64,000 nt of DNA from Castanea sativa. Taxonomy: Eukaryota; Streptophyta; Magnoliopsida; Fagales; Fagaceae. A program made the translations under genes and the position numbers. Location of the stretch: positions 26,731,503 through 26,795,502 of the forward strand of contig NC_134016.1 of the NCBI RefSeq assembly GCF_040712315.1, written 5' to 3'. Below, piece by piece: positions 21,988-33,700 of this stretch (position 1 is its first letter; every line of letters begins with the position of its first letter). The notes beneath the pieces are model-generated. The model did not search any database, had not been told where the DNA came from, and saw nothing but the letters and a program-made list of their open reading frames with translations.

Positions 21988-22190
21988 TAAATCTAGTGTT
22001 CGTTTGACAAAGATTATTTTTGCCAACTTATTTTACTATGCAGCTTATTTTTGCTACTATTTATGAGCGCCACTGCACTTTTAGGTACTATTGGTCCCAC
22101 TGTACTATTTCAACTAACTTTTACCTTTATCTATAATACTTTCAGTAAAAAAATTTCAATTTTAGCAAAATAAGCGGATCCTAAACGAAG
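21988..22190. mobile_element. hAT-like MITE
   Basis: The left end is GTTCGTTTGACAAAG and the right end, read in reverse complement, is CTTCGTTTAGGATCCG, giving imperfect terminal inverted repeats. Near the right end it contains AGCAAAATAAGCGGATCC, shared in part with the element at 46020-46212. Superfamily assignment is tentative. Confidence 0.5.
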
Positions 22191-23089
22191 TTGATGCATA
22201 CCAATCATCAAAGGTGCTGGATCTAAATTTTCAATGGTGGTCATGAAGTCATAGACTGGAGATCTATGTTGGAGATCTATAGCATGAACTGGAAGTTTAT
22301 GTTGGAGCAAATCCACATCAAAGAAGTCTGAGGCTTTTAGAACTAGGTTTGATAATCATAGTTAAGTTTACTACGAATTAAATATTTTTGATTGTAAACT
22401 TCTATTTGATATAGTGGATTGTTCTTCTTAAGATAGTTCCCCCTAAGTTTTTTATCTTGAAATTAGTTTATTTCATTGGTTTTCCATGATCATCATATTT
22501 TGTATTATTTACTTTTCTGCTGCATTATATGTATGATAAATGCTTAACCTAATATCTACATAATTGACTTAAAGTATCAACTTGGTAATAAAATTAGGTA
22601 CACAACGTGTTTTTAGGGGTCTAAAAACTAACACTAACTATCAAAAATAATAATAATAATAATAATATTAGCTAATATTTTGAAGATTCCAAAGTAATTT
22701 ATTGCATAAGTTGGTAAATACAAAAACATAGAAAAATATGTATGAGGTAAAAAATTTTAAAATTTTTGTAAGATAGAATAAGAAAATTTTAACGAAAATG
22801 TTAAAATAATTTTGAGTGAATATATAAATGAAAAGGTATATATATGTTTGGAGGAATGTAATTTAAGTAACCAAGTTTAAAACGAGTTTTTTTTTTTTTT
22901 GGTGGGAAATATCTAATTTAATTTGAATGAATAATGTTTACTTTAAAACCAATTTAATGAACAAAAAGAATTACTATATAACTTCTTTTTTGTGTTAAGT
23001 TTAAGACGAAGGGATCAAAGCAATGTCATTTGACCATTTGGCTGTTAGCAATTACGAATTGTGACCATAATAAATAAATAAACTATGTG

Positions 23090-23180
23090 TTTTAATTTGC
23101 TCAATGGTAAAGCCTCGTGTTATCAAATAAGGATTTTGAAATTGAATCCTATCTTGGCAGCAATCATATAAAGAGAATGT
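23090..23180 (+). mobile_element. possible diverged SINE fragment
   Basis: TTTGCTCAATGGTAAAGCC resembles box A, and TTTTGAAATTGAATCCT about 35 bases later resembles box B. No target duplication was identified. Confidence 0.35.
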
Positions 23181-23952
23181 AATTTGTTTGTTGTTTGGCT
23201 TTTTTGTGTGTGTGTGCGCGCGCGCGTGTGGGGGGGGGGTTCTGTGATTTAAACCACATATATGGAACACCAAACAAAATATCATTATCATTGGACTATG
23301 CTTCTTGATAATGCACAGAAAATCAATAGGCTGAATACTCCGAACTTCAATGAACTAGTGATTGCTTGGAAGGCTTGAAAGAAAAATGCATAAAATCAAA
23401 GGAAACCGGGGTGGAGTGGCCAAGAACCCTCTGATACTTAAGTTAGTTTTTTCTCTAGGACTCAGGAATTTCAACTTTTTAAAAAGTGAAAAACTTACTT
23501 TCATTTAATGTGGATGATTCCTTATATAGTGGGCTTTGGGGTGGTTACTTGTCTTGGTAACTTCCCCAATATTTGTGGAAATTATAAGGTTCACACTTAA
23601 CTTCCACAACTGTTATAGAAGTTAGAATGCTCAATCCTATCTTCTATAACCGCTATTGGAAGTTAAGCACTTAGCAGCGATAAGCAAGGATTTGGTAGCA
23701 TGTGGTCCAAATTACCAGCTCTTGCAGATAAATCTATTTTCTGGAAATTTCCCAAGTGTCGAGGGGGTTGTCCATGTACTCTCCTGACAAACGACCCTTA
23801 CGTTCATGGATGATCTTCTATTCATGGACGATCTTCTCATGCTGGGCCAATCCTTGGTTCTGGACGACTCTTATGGACGAATTGGAGATGGTTTGATTTT
23901 TCGTTCCCCATCACTTCTCAAATAGTCCAGTCAGCCCAACAGTTATAAAACT

Positions 23953-23956
<4 letters not shown>

Positions 23957-23994
<38 letters not shown>
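23957..23994. repeat. (GT)n microsatellite
   Basis: About 18 TG units. Confidence 0.95.
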
Positions 23995-23996
<2 letters not shown>

Positions 23997-24209
23997 GAAA
24001 TGCTAAACCACAACTGGGGCTATTAAAGGAAAAGGTCAAAAACTAATGGATAAAAACAAATGTTCCACTGCTGATTCAATATGCTTTGGGCCAAAGTAAC
24101 AATATTCTCCTTTTTCATTAGTTTAAAAACTTACCAAGCAAAAACATAGTAAATCAATAAGAAATGTCATATTTTACTGAGGTCATAATCTACCCATATA
24201 CATTCAAAC

Positions 24210-26290
24210 TCAAGCGGGTGCAATGGACACTTTTTCAACCTCAATAATATACTCAAGAGTTGCAAATGGGGGAATTTGCACCCCAGGACCTAAATCTGTT
24301 CCCTTCTCCCCAAACCCCAAAGTAGGAGGAATTATCACTCTTCTTTTACCCCCAGCCTTCATAGACCTTAATACATATTCTATCCCTTCACACATTCCCC
24401 TACTATATGGCCTAGACCCCATTACCAGAGCCAATGGCTTCTTGTCACCACCAAATGTATCCACAAACACTTCCCCATTGCCTTCTATTTTTCCCTTGAG
24501 ATCGATTACAACCAGGTCCCCTGGCCTTGGAGAAGCTCCGCCCCCAACTCTCAACTCATAATACCTGGGGGGGTTGTGGGGGTGTGGGAATTGTACATGT
24601 TAGGACAATTATGTACTTCAAAGTTCTAAGGCCAATACTGTCAAGTTATGGACAATGAGAACTTTTACCTTATGCCATTTGGCAAGACCACTTCCTCTTC
24701 CTTTTCAACATTTCTGTAGAAGATAAATCATGGTTACTGGTTGCAGTTTAAAAGACCATACGGCTAAATTTACATATAAAGATCAAACCAATATGTGAGA
24801 AATCAACAAATTGAATTGATTCTTCCAATACAAAACTATACAATAATTAAAGCATATTGAACCTAGCCTAACCCTATTATAATCCTAGGAAGACTGGGTT
24901 GCTTGACCTATAAGTACACGTTTGAGCTTTACAACATATTTGGACCCAAAGAGTTCTATTATGTCTAATATCTCTCCTCGAACACAAGATGGCAAATTTA
25001 AGACAAGGTTGAGTTTGGACAAAAGCAAGCAGAAATGACCAGAAGCAAAGATGGAGCAAATTAAAATAATTTTCACAATACAAAACTATATACTAGTAGA
25101 GCATATTTAACCTAACACTATTGATCGCCCAAAGAATTCAACCAGCCTTAAAAAAAAAATTCTTCCCTAGTCTTAATGTCATGTCCAATCTCATGACAAT
25201 AGTATAAGTCCTCATCTTTATCTTAACTTCTCCTATCAAAATTCCCCCAGGCCATACACTCCTAGCTACCATGCACGACTTGATTCGAACTTTTACCACA
25301 AATGCCCAATTTCTGAATTATTCGTTAGCTTCTTAAACTTTTAGTCTCCAAGAAAACTGTTATATCCATTTTAACTTGAGTGTCTCCTTTGTCAACCAAC
25401 ACTAGTGTAGCCATCAAGATATCATATGAAGAATTAAAAGCAACAAGGATTGATCCTAAATACCAATCTATTAAAAGCTTTGAGATGATCCCTGCTTTCT
25501 ATCTCCATGTGTAGTTGACACAACTCTTTCTTTAAATACAACTAGTTTCGACATATAAATCTCATTTGATTTCTCCCATAATTCTTGAGAAGTCTCGTTT
25601 AGACACTCCACTTCTGGAGTAGGATTTGAATGGATAGTACTAAATGCCTTCCTACTAAGCTCTTCTTATTTATCGTTACACATAACATAATAGCTCATTT
25701 CTTTAACTTATCCTTTATTAATCTATTTTGTAACAAAATATCTTTAAATAGAGGTTTGGAAATCACTCAAAGTATCTTCCATCAAAGGGTTTCATGCACC
25801 TTGAACTTTTCCAAAAACTGAATCATCCTTCGACTTTTATTTAATATATATAAATATATGAAAACTGAATGGTGGCGGATAGTGAAGTTAGTTAGTTGAC
25901 AAACCTAGTATTTGTTTCTTGTTGAGAGACTTCAATTCGGGTCTTAATCTGTTCAGAGATTACACCAACAGCTAGAAAGGCAGCCCATGCAAGGCCTGCA
26001 CCAAGGCCAAACCGCCTGGTCAATGTGGAAGCTATCCAGTCTGTGCTATCAGCAGTGGCAGGCTTAGGCTTTATAGGCTTGAAGTCTTGTTGGACGTTAA
26101 CTGAGACTGGTGCTTGTTGGTTGGATGAAGATGTACTTAGCTGTTGAGATGGTGCTGGAGATTGAGGTTGTGAAGGTGGAGTTGATGGAGATGGAGGAGT
26201 AGGTGGAGGTGTTTGTGATGATGATGAAGAAAACTGAGTTTTTGTAAGTGGGTGGGACATAAATGGTGGTGAGCCAAAGATGGAAGCCAT
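24210..26290 (-). CDS. FKBP17-2: chloroplast FKBP-type peptidyl-prolyl isomerase (FKBP17 type), 3 exons
   Basis: Exons at 25905-26290, 24669-24713 and 24210-24564 splice with GT-AG introns to 786 nt, or 261 aa. Residues 1 to about 85 are rich in Ser, Pro, Thr and Gln and look like a plastid transit peptide. A hydrophobic segment, FGLGAGLAWAAFLAVGV, follows near residue 100. The FKBP fold occupies about residues 150-258: GDLVVIDLKGKIEG, GSRPYSRGMCEGIEYVL, GGKRRVIIPPTLGFGEKG and QIPPFATLEYIIEV. The Trp of the canonical FKBP12 pocket and the AYG motif are not kept (LGFG instead), as is common in thylakoid FKBPs, so isomerase activity may be weak and a chaperone or assembly role is possible. The start gives MASIFGSPPFMSHP, a typical transit peptide opening. 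It matches, from memory, At1g18170. Confidence 0.92.
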
Positions 26291-27764
26291 TTTCAGGATG
26301 GAAGATTAAAGAAGCTTGGATAAGGTAGAGATATGAGAAGGAAGAATGTTGATTCCATGTTCACTGTAATTAGTAGGGCTTTGGTCCCTACCCTTTTCTT
26401 TTTTTGTGATTTGGTCCCTACCTTATCCACATATATTTGCGATAGATTTTACATTTTAGGTGGTGGGTCTCTCTTACTTTCTTTTCTCTTTTTATTTATT
26501 TATTTATTTATTTTGTTTGTGTGTGTGTGTGTTTGGCTGCATAAAAAACGTAGAGAAACTTGAAAACAATATTGTTACGTTTAAGAAAGGATGAACTCTT
26601 TTCAGTTTCAGAATGTAAAAGTGGGCTGCATCTACCTTGGAACAAGAAAAATTGGTTCTGATTGCACTTTCATGCCTTAAACCTAGATGAAACTATTGTA
26701 GCTGATATGAAACTATTTAATAACAACCAAGTAGGGATAGGGTTGCCAAGTAAAAATGACTATGTCCAGGATATGAAAGTGCCTTGTTGAAAGGCGAAGC
26801 TTTGGTCTAGTGCATTGGCTGCAACACGAAAACAACATACTTTTTTCTAGATGTGTTCTAGAGAGGGAATCCCCTTTTAAAATATTACTGTTGTTATTTA
26901 TGATACAAACATGCTCTTTTGTAACAAAGGAATCATTAAGGATGTGTTATTGAGGAATGGTGATCCCTCTTTATAGTTTTTAATACGAATTTCCAGGCAC
27001 CTTTAGAAGAATCAATTAGTTGTACTAGAATTGGATTTGGATCCCGTGTAATGGGATGCGGTAATTATCAATGACTGATATTGAGGGTTAAAAAAATTAA
27101 CTTTCAATCTTTGATCAAAAGCATTTTTAACTTCTTCGTTTTTATGATCTAATTACTGAGATTGAATTTTTTTTTTTTTTTCACTCTCAATCTCAGTCAT
27201 TAGGATGATATTCAATCTGCTCGAATTCTGATGAATTATGACAGCTTTGGGGTTTACCATGATCCGAAGCTCCTGAAAAAATTGTAAATTGCAAAATGAA
27301 TTATGACAGCTCGTGAAAAATACTCTTAAAAATGTAATTTTTTTTCCTACCCACTATATATTTACAGCTTGGAACCAACGAAATTACCAAACCACCAACA
27401 CCCCCAACACCCCCCCCCAAAAAAAAAAAACCTCTCCTCTTATGCCCAATGCTCCAGTCAGCAAAACGCTTATGCAACTACTCAATAGAACTTCACGTAC
27501 AGCAAAAATTTCAAACATTGACTACAACAATTTCAATGGCTTTTTACAAACAAATACACAACCTTGACAATAGCTGCACTGTGAAGAATACCAGAAAAGA
27601 AAAAAGAAAAAAAGGAATTGAGGAAAAGAATCACAATCTCAAATTAGAGTAAATGTCGGGTCATGATTTTCAACCAGTCTCTTTCCCTTGCTTGTCACAA
27701 GAAATCTTACCAAATGTTGGCAGTCCAACGAGCAGCAAATCAGTTAGCTTGTTGACTCTCTCTT
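26291..27764. other. spacer between FKBP and kinase genes
   Basis: It should hold the FKBP promoter and the 3' untranslated region of the kinase gene. No extra coding region is convincing; the frames at 27313-27652 are low-complexity. A run of T-rich and TTTA repeats lies near 26490-26535. Confidence 0.6.
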
Positions 27765-30700
27765 CTAGCCGGCTGGATCTTCTGCAACTTGTGATGGTTG
27801 AGGCCTTTCCCGGGCGCTACCAACTAATGCAGTTTGTCTAGGAACTTGAGAACTGGTTATGGGCTTCTGCAACGGCTTCAGAGCAGCCATGATCTCAGTA
27901 AACGATGGTCTCAATTTGGGATCTCTACAATGATTATATGGATCAATTATCAGGATCTCAAACTAGTGCATTTACAAATATAATTGACACACTGCATTAA
28001 CCATGACAAACATAAGAATGGAATTTCTCCTACAAATTCACAACTTTAAGCTTTTAATCTTCTATTTTGTAAAATGCAAGGCTAATATCTTCTTGGGCAA
28101 TGTATTTAATCATAAAACAGATTGAAGATCATGTTACCCATAGGACAAGAAGTATGTGGCCACTAGATGAGAATCGTTGTAACAACAGAAGCAATGATAC
28201 TAGTATGTTGTGTCAAAAGGGTATTTGAATAGCACTACAACAGGATTAGATATGAACATCAATATGGTCTTGTGAAAGATCTTACAAAAAAAAAAAAAGC
28301 TGCTAGACAACCCCATACACAAAATATCTTCCTGGGATCACTTTTTATTATTATTTGATATATTCACATTTCTTGTCACAAAATGACAAGTTAAGATGCT
28401 TGCCTTTATGAGGTTCAAACCTCTACAAGTGAGCAAAAAAGAGAGAAGGCCCTTTTTTGATGGCTACAATATGTGAGAAGCGATCCAATGGCAATGAAGT
28501 TGGAATAAGAGACCGTGTATCAAGCAAGAGAAAAAGAGGAAGTTGATCTGCTTGGGGGGAGTGCTGGTAGGCTTCAAGTGTCACCGATTTGACTATTCTA
28601 AGTGGCCAGAGTGTAGATTGAGTGAGCGTGAGCAAGAGGAAATCAAGATTGTTGATCTAAGGTGACAATCCGATTTTTTTCCTCTTTTTTTTTTCTTTTC
28701 AATTTTTGGCCATTGTCTCTTAAATAAAAAATAAAATAAAATAAAAAACACCAAAAAGACACAAATGCAACCATGTCCCAGGCGTGTCCATGTCCAACAT
28801 GTGTCTGATAGCACACAAGGGTTTTTTCCGTGTCTGCGCTTCTATAGTAGACTAAGGTAAGCCAACAAAAGAAAATGCCACTGGATTTTTTGAATCACAA
28901 TATCAATATGTAAACAATTATTCACATGCATTCCTTAACCAAAAAATACTCACGTCTGCCAGCATTTCCGAATAATATCTGCAATGGAAGGATCCATATC
29001 ATCTGGAATGTCAAGACGCCGATGTTGAAATCCAACTGCACCAACAACTTGCATTGGGTTCATTCCCCCCCACGGTTGTTGCATCGTTGAGAGTTCCCAT
29101 AGTATGACCCCAAAGCTATAAACGTCACACCTGCAAGTTCAATTATACAATGTATTTATAAAAATAAAATAAAAAATCATAAAGGGTCCAAAACAAAGTA
29201 CTAAAAACATATGTAGGAGAGAGAGACAGACAGAAAGAAGGCTTACTTTTCATTTGAAGGTTCATTTCTTAGCACTTCTGGGGCCATCCACTCAGCCTGA
29301 AGAGTGCAATACAAAATTAACTTATTCAAAACCTAGCCTTAATGGTTGCATGCTTGCAATCAAAGACCAATACAAACAAGTTGATAATCAAGAAAGCAAA
29401 CATATTCAGGAAATTCATGAATACATATAGGCATGGCCAATGACTGCAATATTCATTATTTGTTTCACAAATTCTACGATATAGAGATTTATGCTTTTGA
29501 AACCATTGCACGTAACAAAGTTACTTCAATGGAAATAACTCCCCAAGTTCTAGTGCAATAGCACCAAAAACCTATTGGAGTAACTTACCTTTTAACATTA
29601 TTAAATAATAATAATCTGACTATACCAACTACCACCAAAAACAGCCTTCATTATTTTTAGGCCTAACCAACAAGCTTTTATTTCAATGTTTGCCATCCCT
29701 ATGAACACCAAAAGTACAGATAGTACACATGTCTTTTAAATATTTCATGATTAATTCTACAGTCATGAATACACTGTTATAAACAGTGAGTCCAAATGAT
29801 CTTACAATTGAAGAACTTTTGGAATGGTTCTCTCTTTGTGATTTCCAAAGTTTGAGGAAAACATGCCAACTTTATTGCAAATGCATCAATCAATTTCAGC
29901 ATTAAACAACATCAAAGCAAAACACCAATTCCCTTCACTTAGTCCTGACTCATATGCCACTTGCCATGCCAAAAAAGATGTCTAGTCACCCCCTACCCCC
30001 CACACCACACCTTTAATCACCACGAGAAGATCTACTGAATGCCTGGATACAGGCAACTAACAAGGAAAACGTTTAAAACAAAATGCAACAAATGTGTAGT
30101 ATCAAGAAAAGCACAAAAGTCAATGCTTTACTATTATTGGAAGCATAAAGCAGGTGCATAAAAACAAGATATGAAAAAAGAAAAGAATATATAAATCAGT
30201 GAGGCATGAACATGATAGATCTGTTTGATAGATAGCCCAGAAAGAAAAAGATTTTGGATGGTTCAACTGGTGGAAGGAAAAAGAAAAGTTGTTATTGGCT
30301 TACCGTCCCTGCAGTTGACCTTGAAGAGAGAAATGTGCTATGTTTCATTCGTGATAACCCAAAATCGCACACCTGAACAGGCAGAATATTTTACATCATG
30401 CTGAATTAGGCATGGAAGACACATTAAATGTATTCAGCAATCACAGCAAAGAGTTAAGACACCACCTTCACAACCCAATTTTTATCAACAAGAAGATTTG
30501 GGGACTTCAAATCTCGGTGCACTATCATGGGAGAGCAGTTGTGCAGATAGTTCATTCCCCGAGCCTGAAAGCGTAATCATTCAAAAAAAGATATATCATA
30601 TAAGTCACCGATTAGAGTAAATTCTGACTGAAATTGGAATAAAGAGCAAGAATGACAGGGTCATACAGCATCAAGGGCCATCCTCAAGCGCCTTCTTTCG

Positions 30701-33700
30701 TCTAATTGATTGTTGGGCCGATGAAGCAGCCTATACAAACTACCTCTGCAAAACATGAGCTGTTTTTTAACATTTGAATTGACATAACTCATAAGATCCA
30801 AGAGGCAATGTATCAAAAAGGAGCATACTGGGAGTGGAAGCTCTGAATAAAACAGAATCATAGTGGCAGATCATCCATTAACATTCTGTCTACTTTTTGA
30901 AAATGATATAGTTTTAGTAGATGAAATTAGATATAAAGTTAGCGTCAAGTTAAAAATTTGGAGAGATGCTTTAGAATCTAAAGGCTTTCAACTGAGCAAG
31001 ACTGAAACAGGGTACATAGAATTTAAGTTTAGTAAGAGTAGAAAAAGATATGAAGGGGATGAAAGACTTAATGGTCAAGAGATAGCAAAGAGTGAATGCT
31101 ATCGATATCTTGGATCAAGAATTCATAAGGATGGAAAAATTGAAGAGAATGTGAATCATAAAATAAGAGCAAAGTGGATGAAGTGAAGAAATGCAATGTG
31201 AATCATAGTGGCAGATCATCCATTAACATTCTGTCTACTTTTTGAAAATGATATAGTTTTAGTAGATGAAATTAGAAATAAAGTTAGCGTCAAGTGTAAT
31301 AAATTTGGAGAGATGCTATTAAGAATCTAAAGGCTTTCAACTGAGCAAGACTGAAACAGGGTACATAGAATTTAAGTTTAGTAAGAGTAGAAAAAGATAT
31401 GAAGGGGATGAAAGACTTAATGGTCAAGAGATAGCAAAGAGTGAATGCTATCGATATCTTGGATCAAGAATTCATAAGGATGGAAAAATTGAAGAGAATG
31501 TGAATCATAAAATAAGAGCAAAGTGGATGAAGTGAAGAAATGCATTGAGAGTATCATGTGATTGTAGAATACCCATTAAGTTAAATGAGTGTAGTTGAAA
31601 TAAGAAAGTTACGATGGATAAGCGGAAATACTAGAAAAGATAAGATTCAAATTATAGAAAAAAATAAAATAAAAATAGCTTAAACATAGGGGCGACCCTA
31701 TTGATGAAAAGATGAGGAAGAGACAATTAAGATGCTTTGGTCATGTGCAATAAAGAGCTATTAATGCACCAATGAGGAAGAATGGGTTGAAGAAGTTAAA
31801 AAATAAATAAATAATTTTTTTTTATTAAAAAGCATGTTAATTAAAGAGGTGATAAAGAATATGATTTTTGATAGAATAGAAAGGTAGTAAAAAAGCATGT
31901 GACCAACTTTGATAGTTTGTTGAGGATCCATATCCAACCCCAAGGATTTGGAACTAAGGCTTGACTTCTTTTTTTTTAACCAGTTCTCAAGAAAATCTCA
32001 CAAGATGGAAAGTTGCAGAAGATAGAGTGGAAAAAACAGAAAACAGAATTAAGAAAGTTTAACAATTGTGAAAGGTATTTCTGCCTTAATCAATAATTTC
32101 CAAAAGTTGTACCATACAAGAGTCGCTTTTGATGCCATCTCATTGGCTATATATGTGCGTATTGATTTCATATTATATGTGGTATTGTACTATTAAGAGC
32201 TTTTTTCTCCCACAATTTTCAGTATAGCGCATTGACTTCCATAAATCTTTGATTAAGACCACGACACAGTTATGATCAGAAATAGAATGTCTGCATACCT
32301 GGGAAGAAATTCAGTGATGATTGAAAGATTTGGGGTACGTGTTACAGCTCCCATGAATAGAACAACATTAGGATGCCTGAGTCTTTTCATTATCCGAACC
32401 TTGCAATTCAGACACAAGTAAAACAAATTATGTCAATATAATCCTTATATACTTAGAGATACCAATGACAGTTAAATCCTAAAGGAAGCTATTTAGACAT
32501 GTAAAAATGATGGTGGAAGAAGCTAGGTTCAAAACAAAAGAAAGGTAACAATTTTCTATGCAGACCACAAAAAATGACCTTCACATGGTTAGAGAGTGGA
32601 AAGAGTTTGCATGAATCATCACAGGTGCCCTATTCAAATTCATTATCAGAATTCTGAGAAAGATGTTCATATATCTCATCCCATAGAATTTTTATGAGAA
32701 TCATATGCTCAATAAAAATAAGGCAATGATTGATCACAGAACATTTAGACAGCACATGCAGACTTATAACAGAACAGGTCAGATAAATAACTCTCATTCT
32801 GTATTACTTTAATGTGGTCTCCCATTAAGCTATATGTCAATCAGCCATGGATAATCAATTCAACACAACCTTGGATAACCTTATGCTTCATGGTCGTCCT
32901 TTGGCGAATTGTTGTTGTATGTGTTGTTGTAATGCGGAATCTGTGGATCACCTGTTACTTTTTTGTCCGATAGCTCATTCTTTGTGGATGTATATGCTTT
33001 GGTTGTTTGGGATCGATTGAGTCATGCCAGGTTCAGTTGTGGACTTATTATTTAGTTGGTATCATTGGCTTGGGAAGCATAGTTCTGATATTTGCAATTT
33101 GGTCCCAGACTGTTTAATGTGGACTATTTGGACTGAACGGAATCGGCGGTCTTTTGAGGATAAGGGGAAAACTGTAGTTCAGTTATTAGAGTCTTGCCAG
33201 CGGCCCCTCTTTGATTGGTTTCGATGTTGGGGTTTCTCGGATTGTTCTGCCCTTATGGATTTTCTTTCGTATATTAGAATAGATTAGGGGCTGCTTATGT
33301 CTTTTTGTTTCCTTTTTCATGTGTTCACCATCGTGAACTCTTTGTATTTTTCTCGCTTTTCTCTTATTAATAATATTCTCTTCTTACTTATAAAAAAAAA
33401 AAGATAATCAATTCACCACAGTAATGTGCGGGGTCAAGAATGGTGGTAAAGTAGATGAAAATCCCATTATCAATGAATTGAAGTGACACCTCACCAGCAC
33501 ATATAAAGAAAAAAATTATAGGGTAACTACATATTTGGTCCCCAGCCTTTGTATTGTATTTCAATTTGATCACTGACCTTTTAAACATGTCAATTTAGTC
33601 CTTAACATTTTGGTATCGTGTCAAATGGCCTCTGCCATTAAGTGAAAGACGAAAAATGCTGACATGGCTAATAGTGAAAATAAAATATTATTTTCATGCC

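Larger units (their letters stand above)
20890..24209. other. intergenic DNA between the retrotransposon and the FKBP gene
   Basis: No gene recognised. It holds a MITE at about 21988-22190, a SINE-like scrap at 23090-23180, a moderately GC-rich stretch at 23300-23930 with GGACGA motifs that may be an old LTR fragment, and a (GT)n microsatellite at 23957-23994. Confidence 0.6.
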
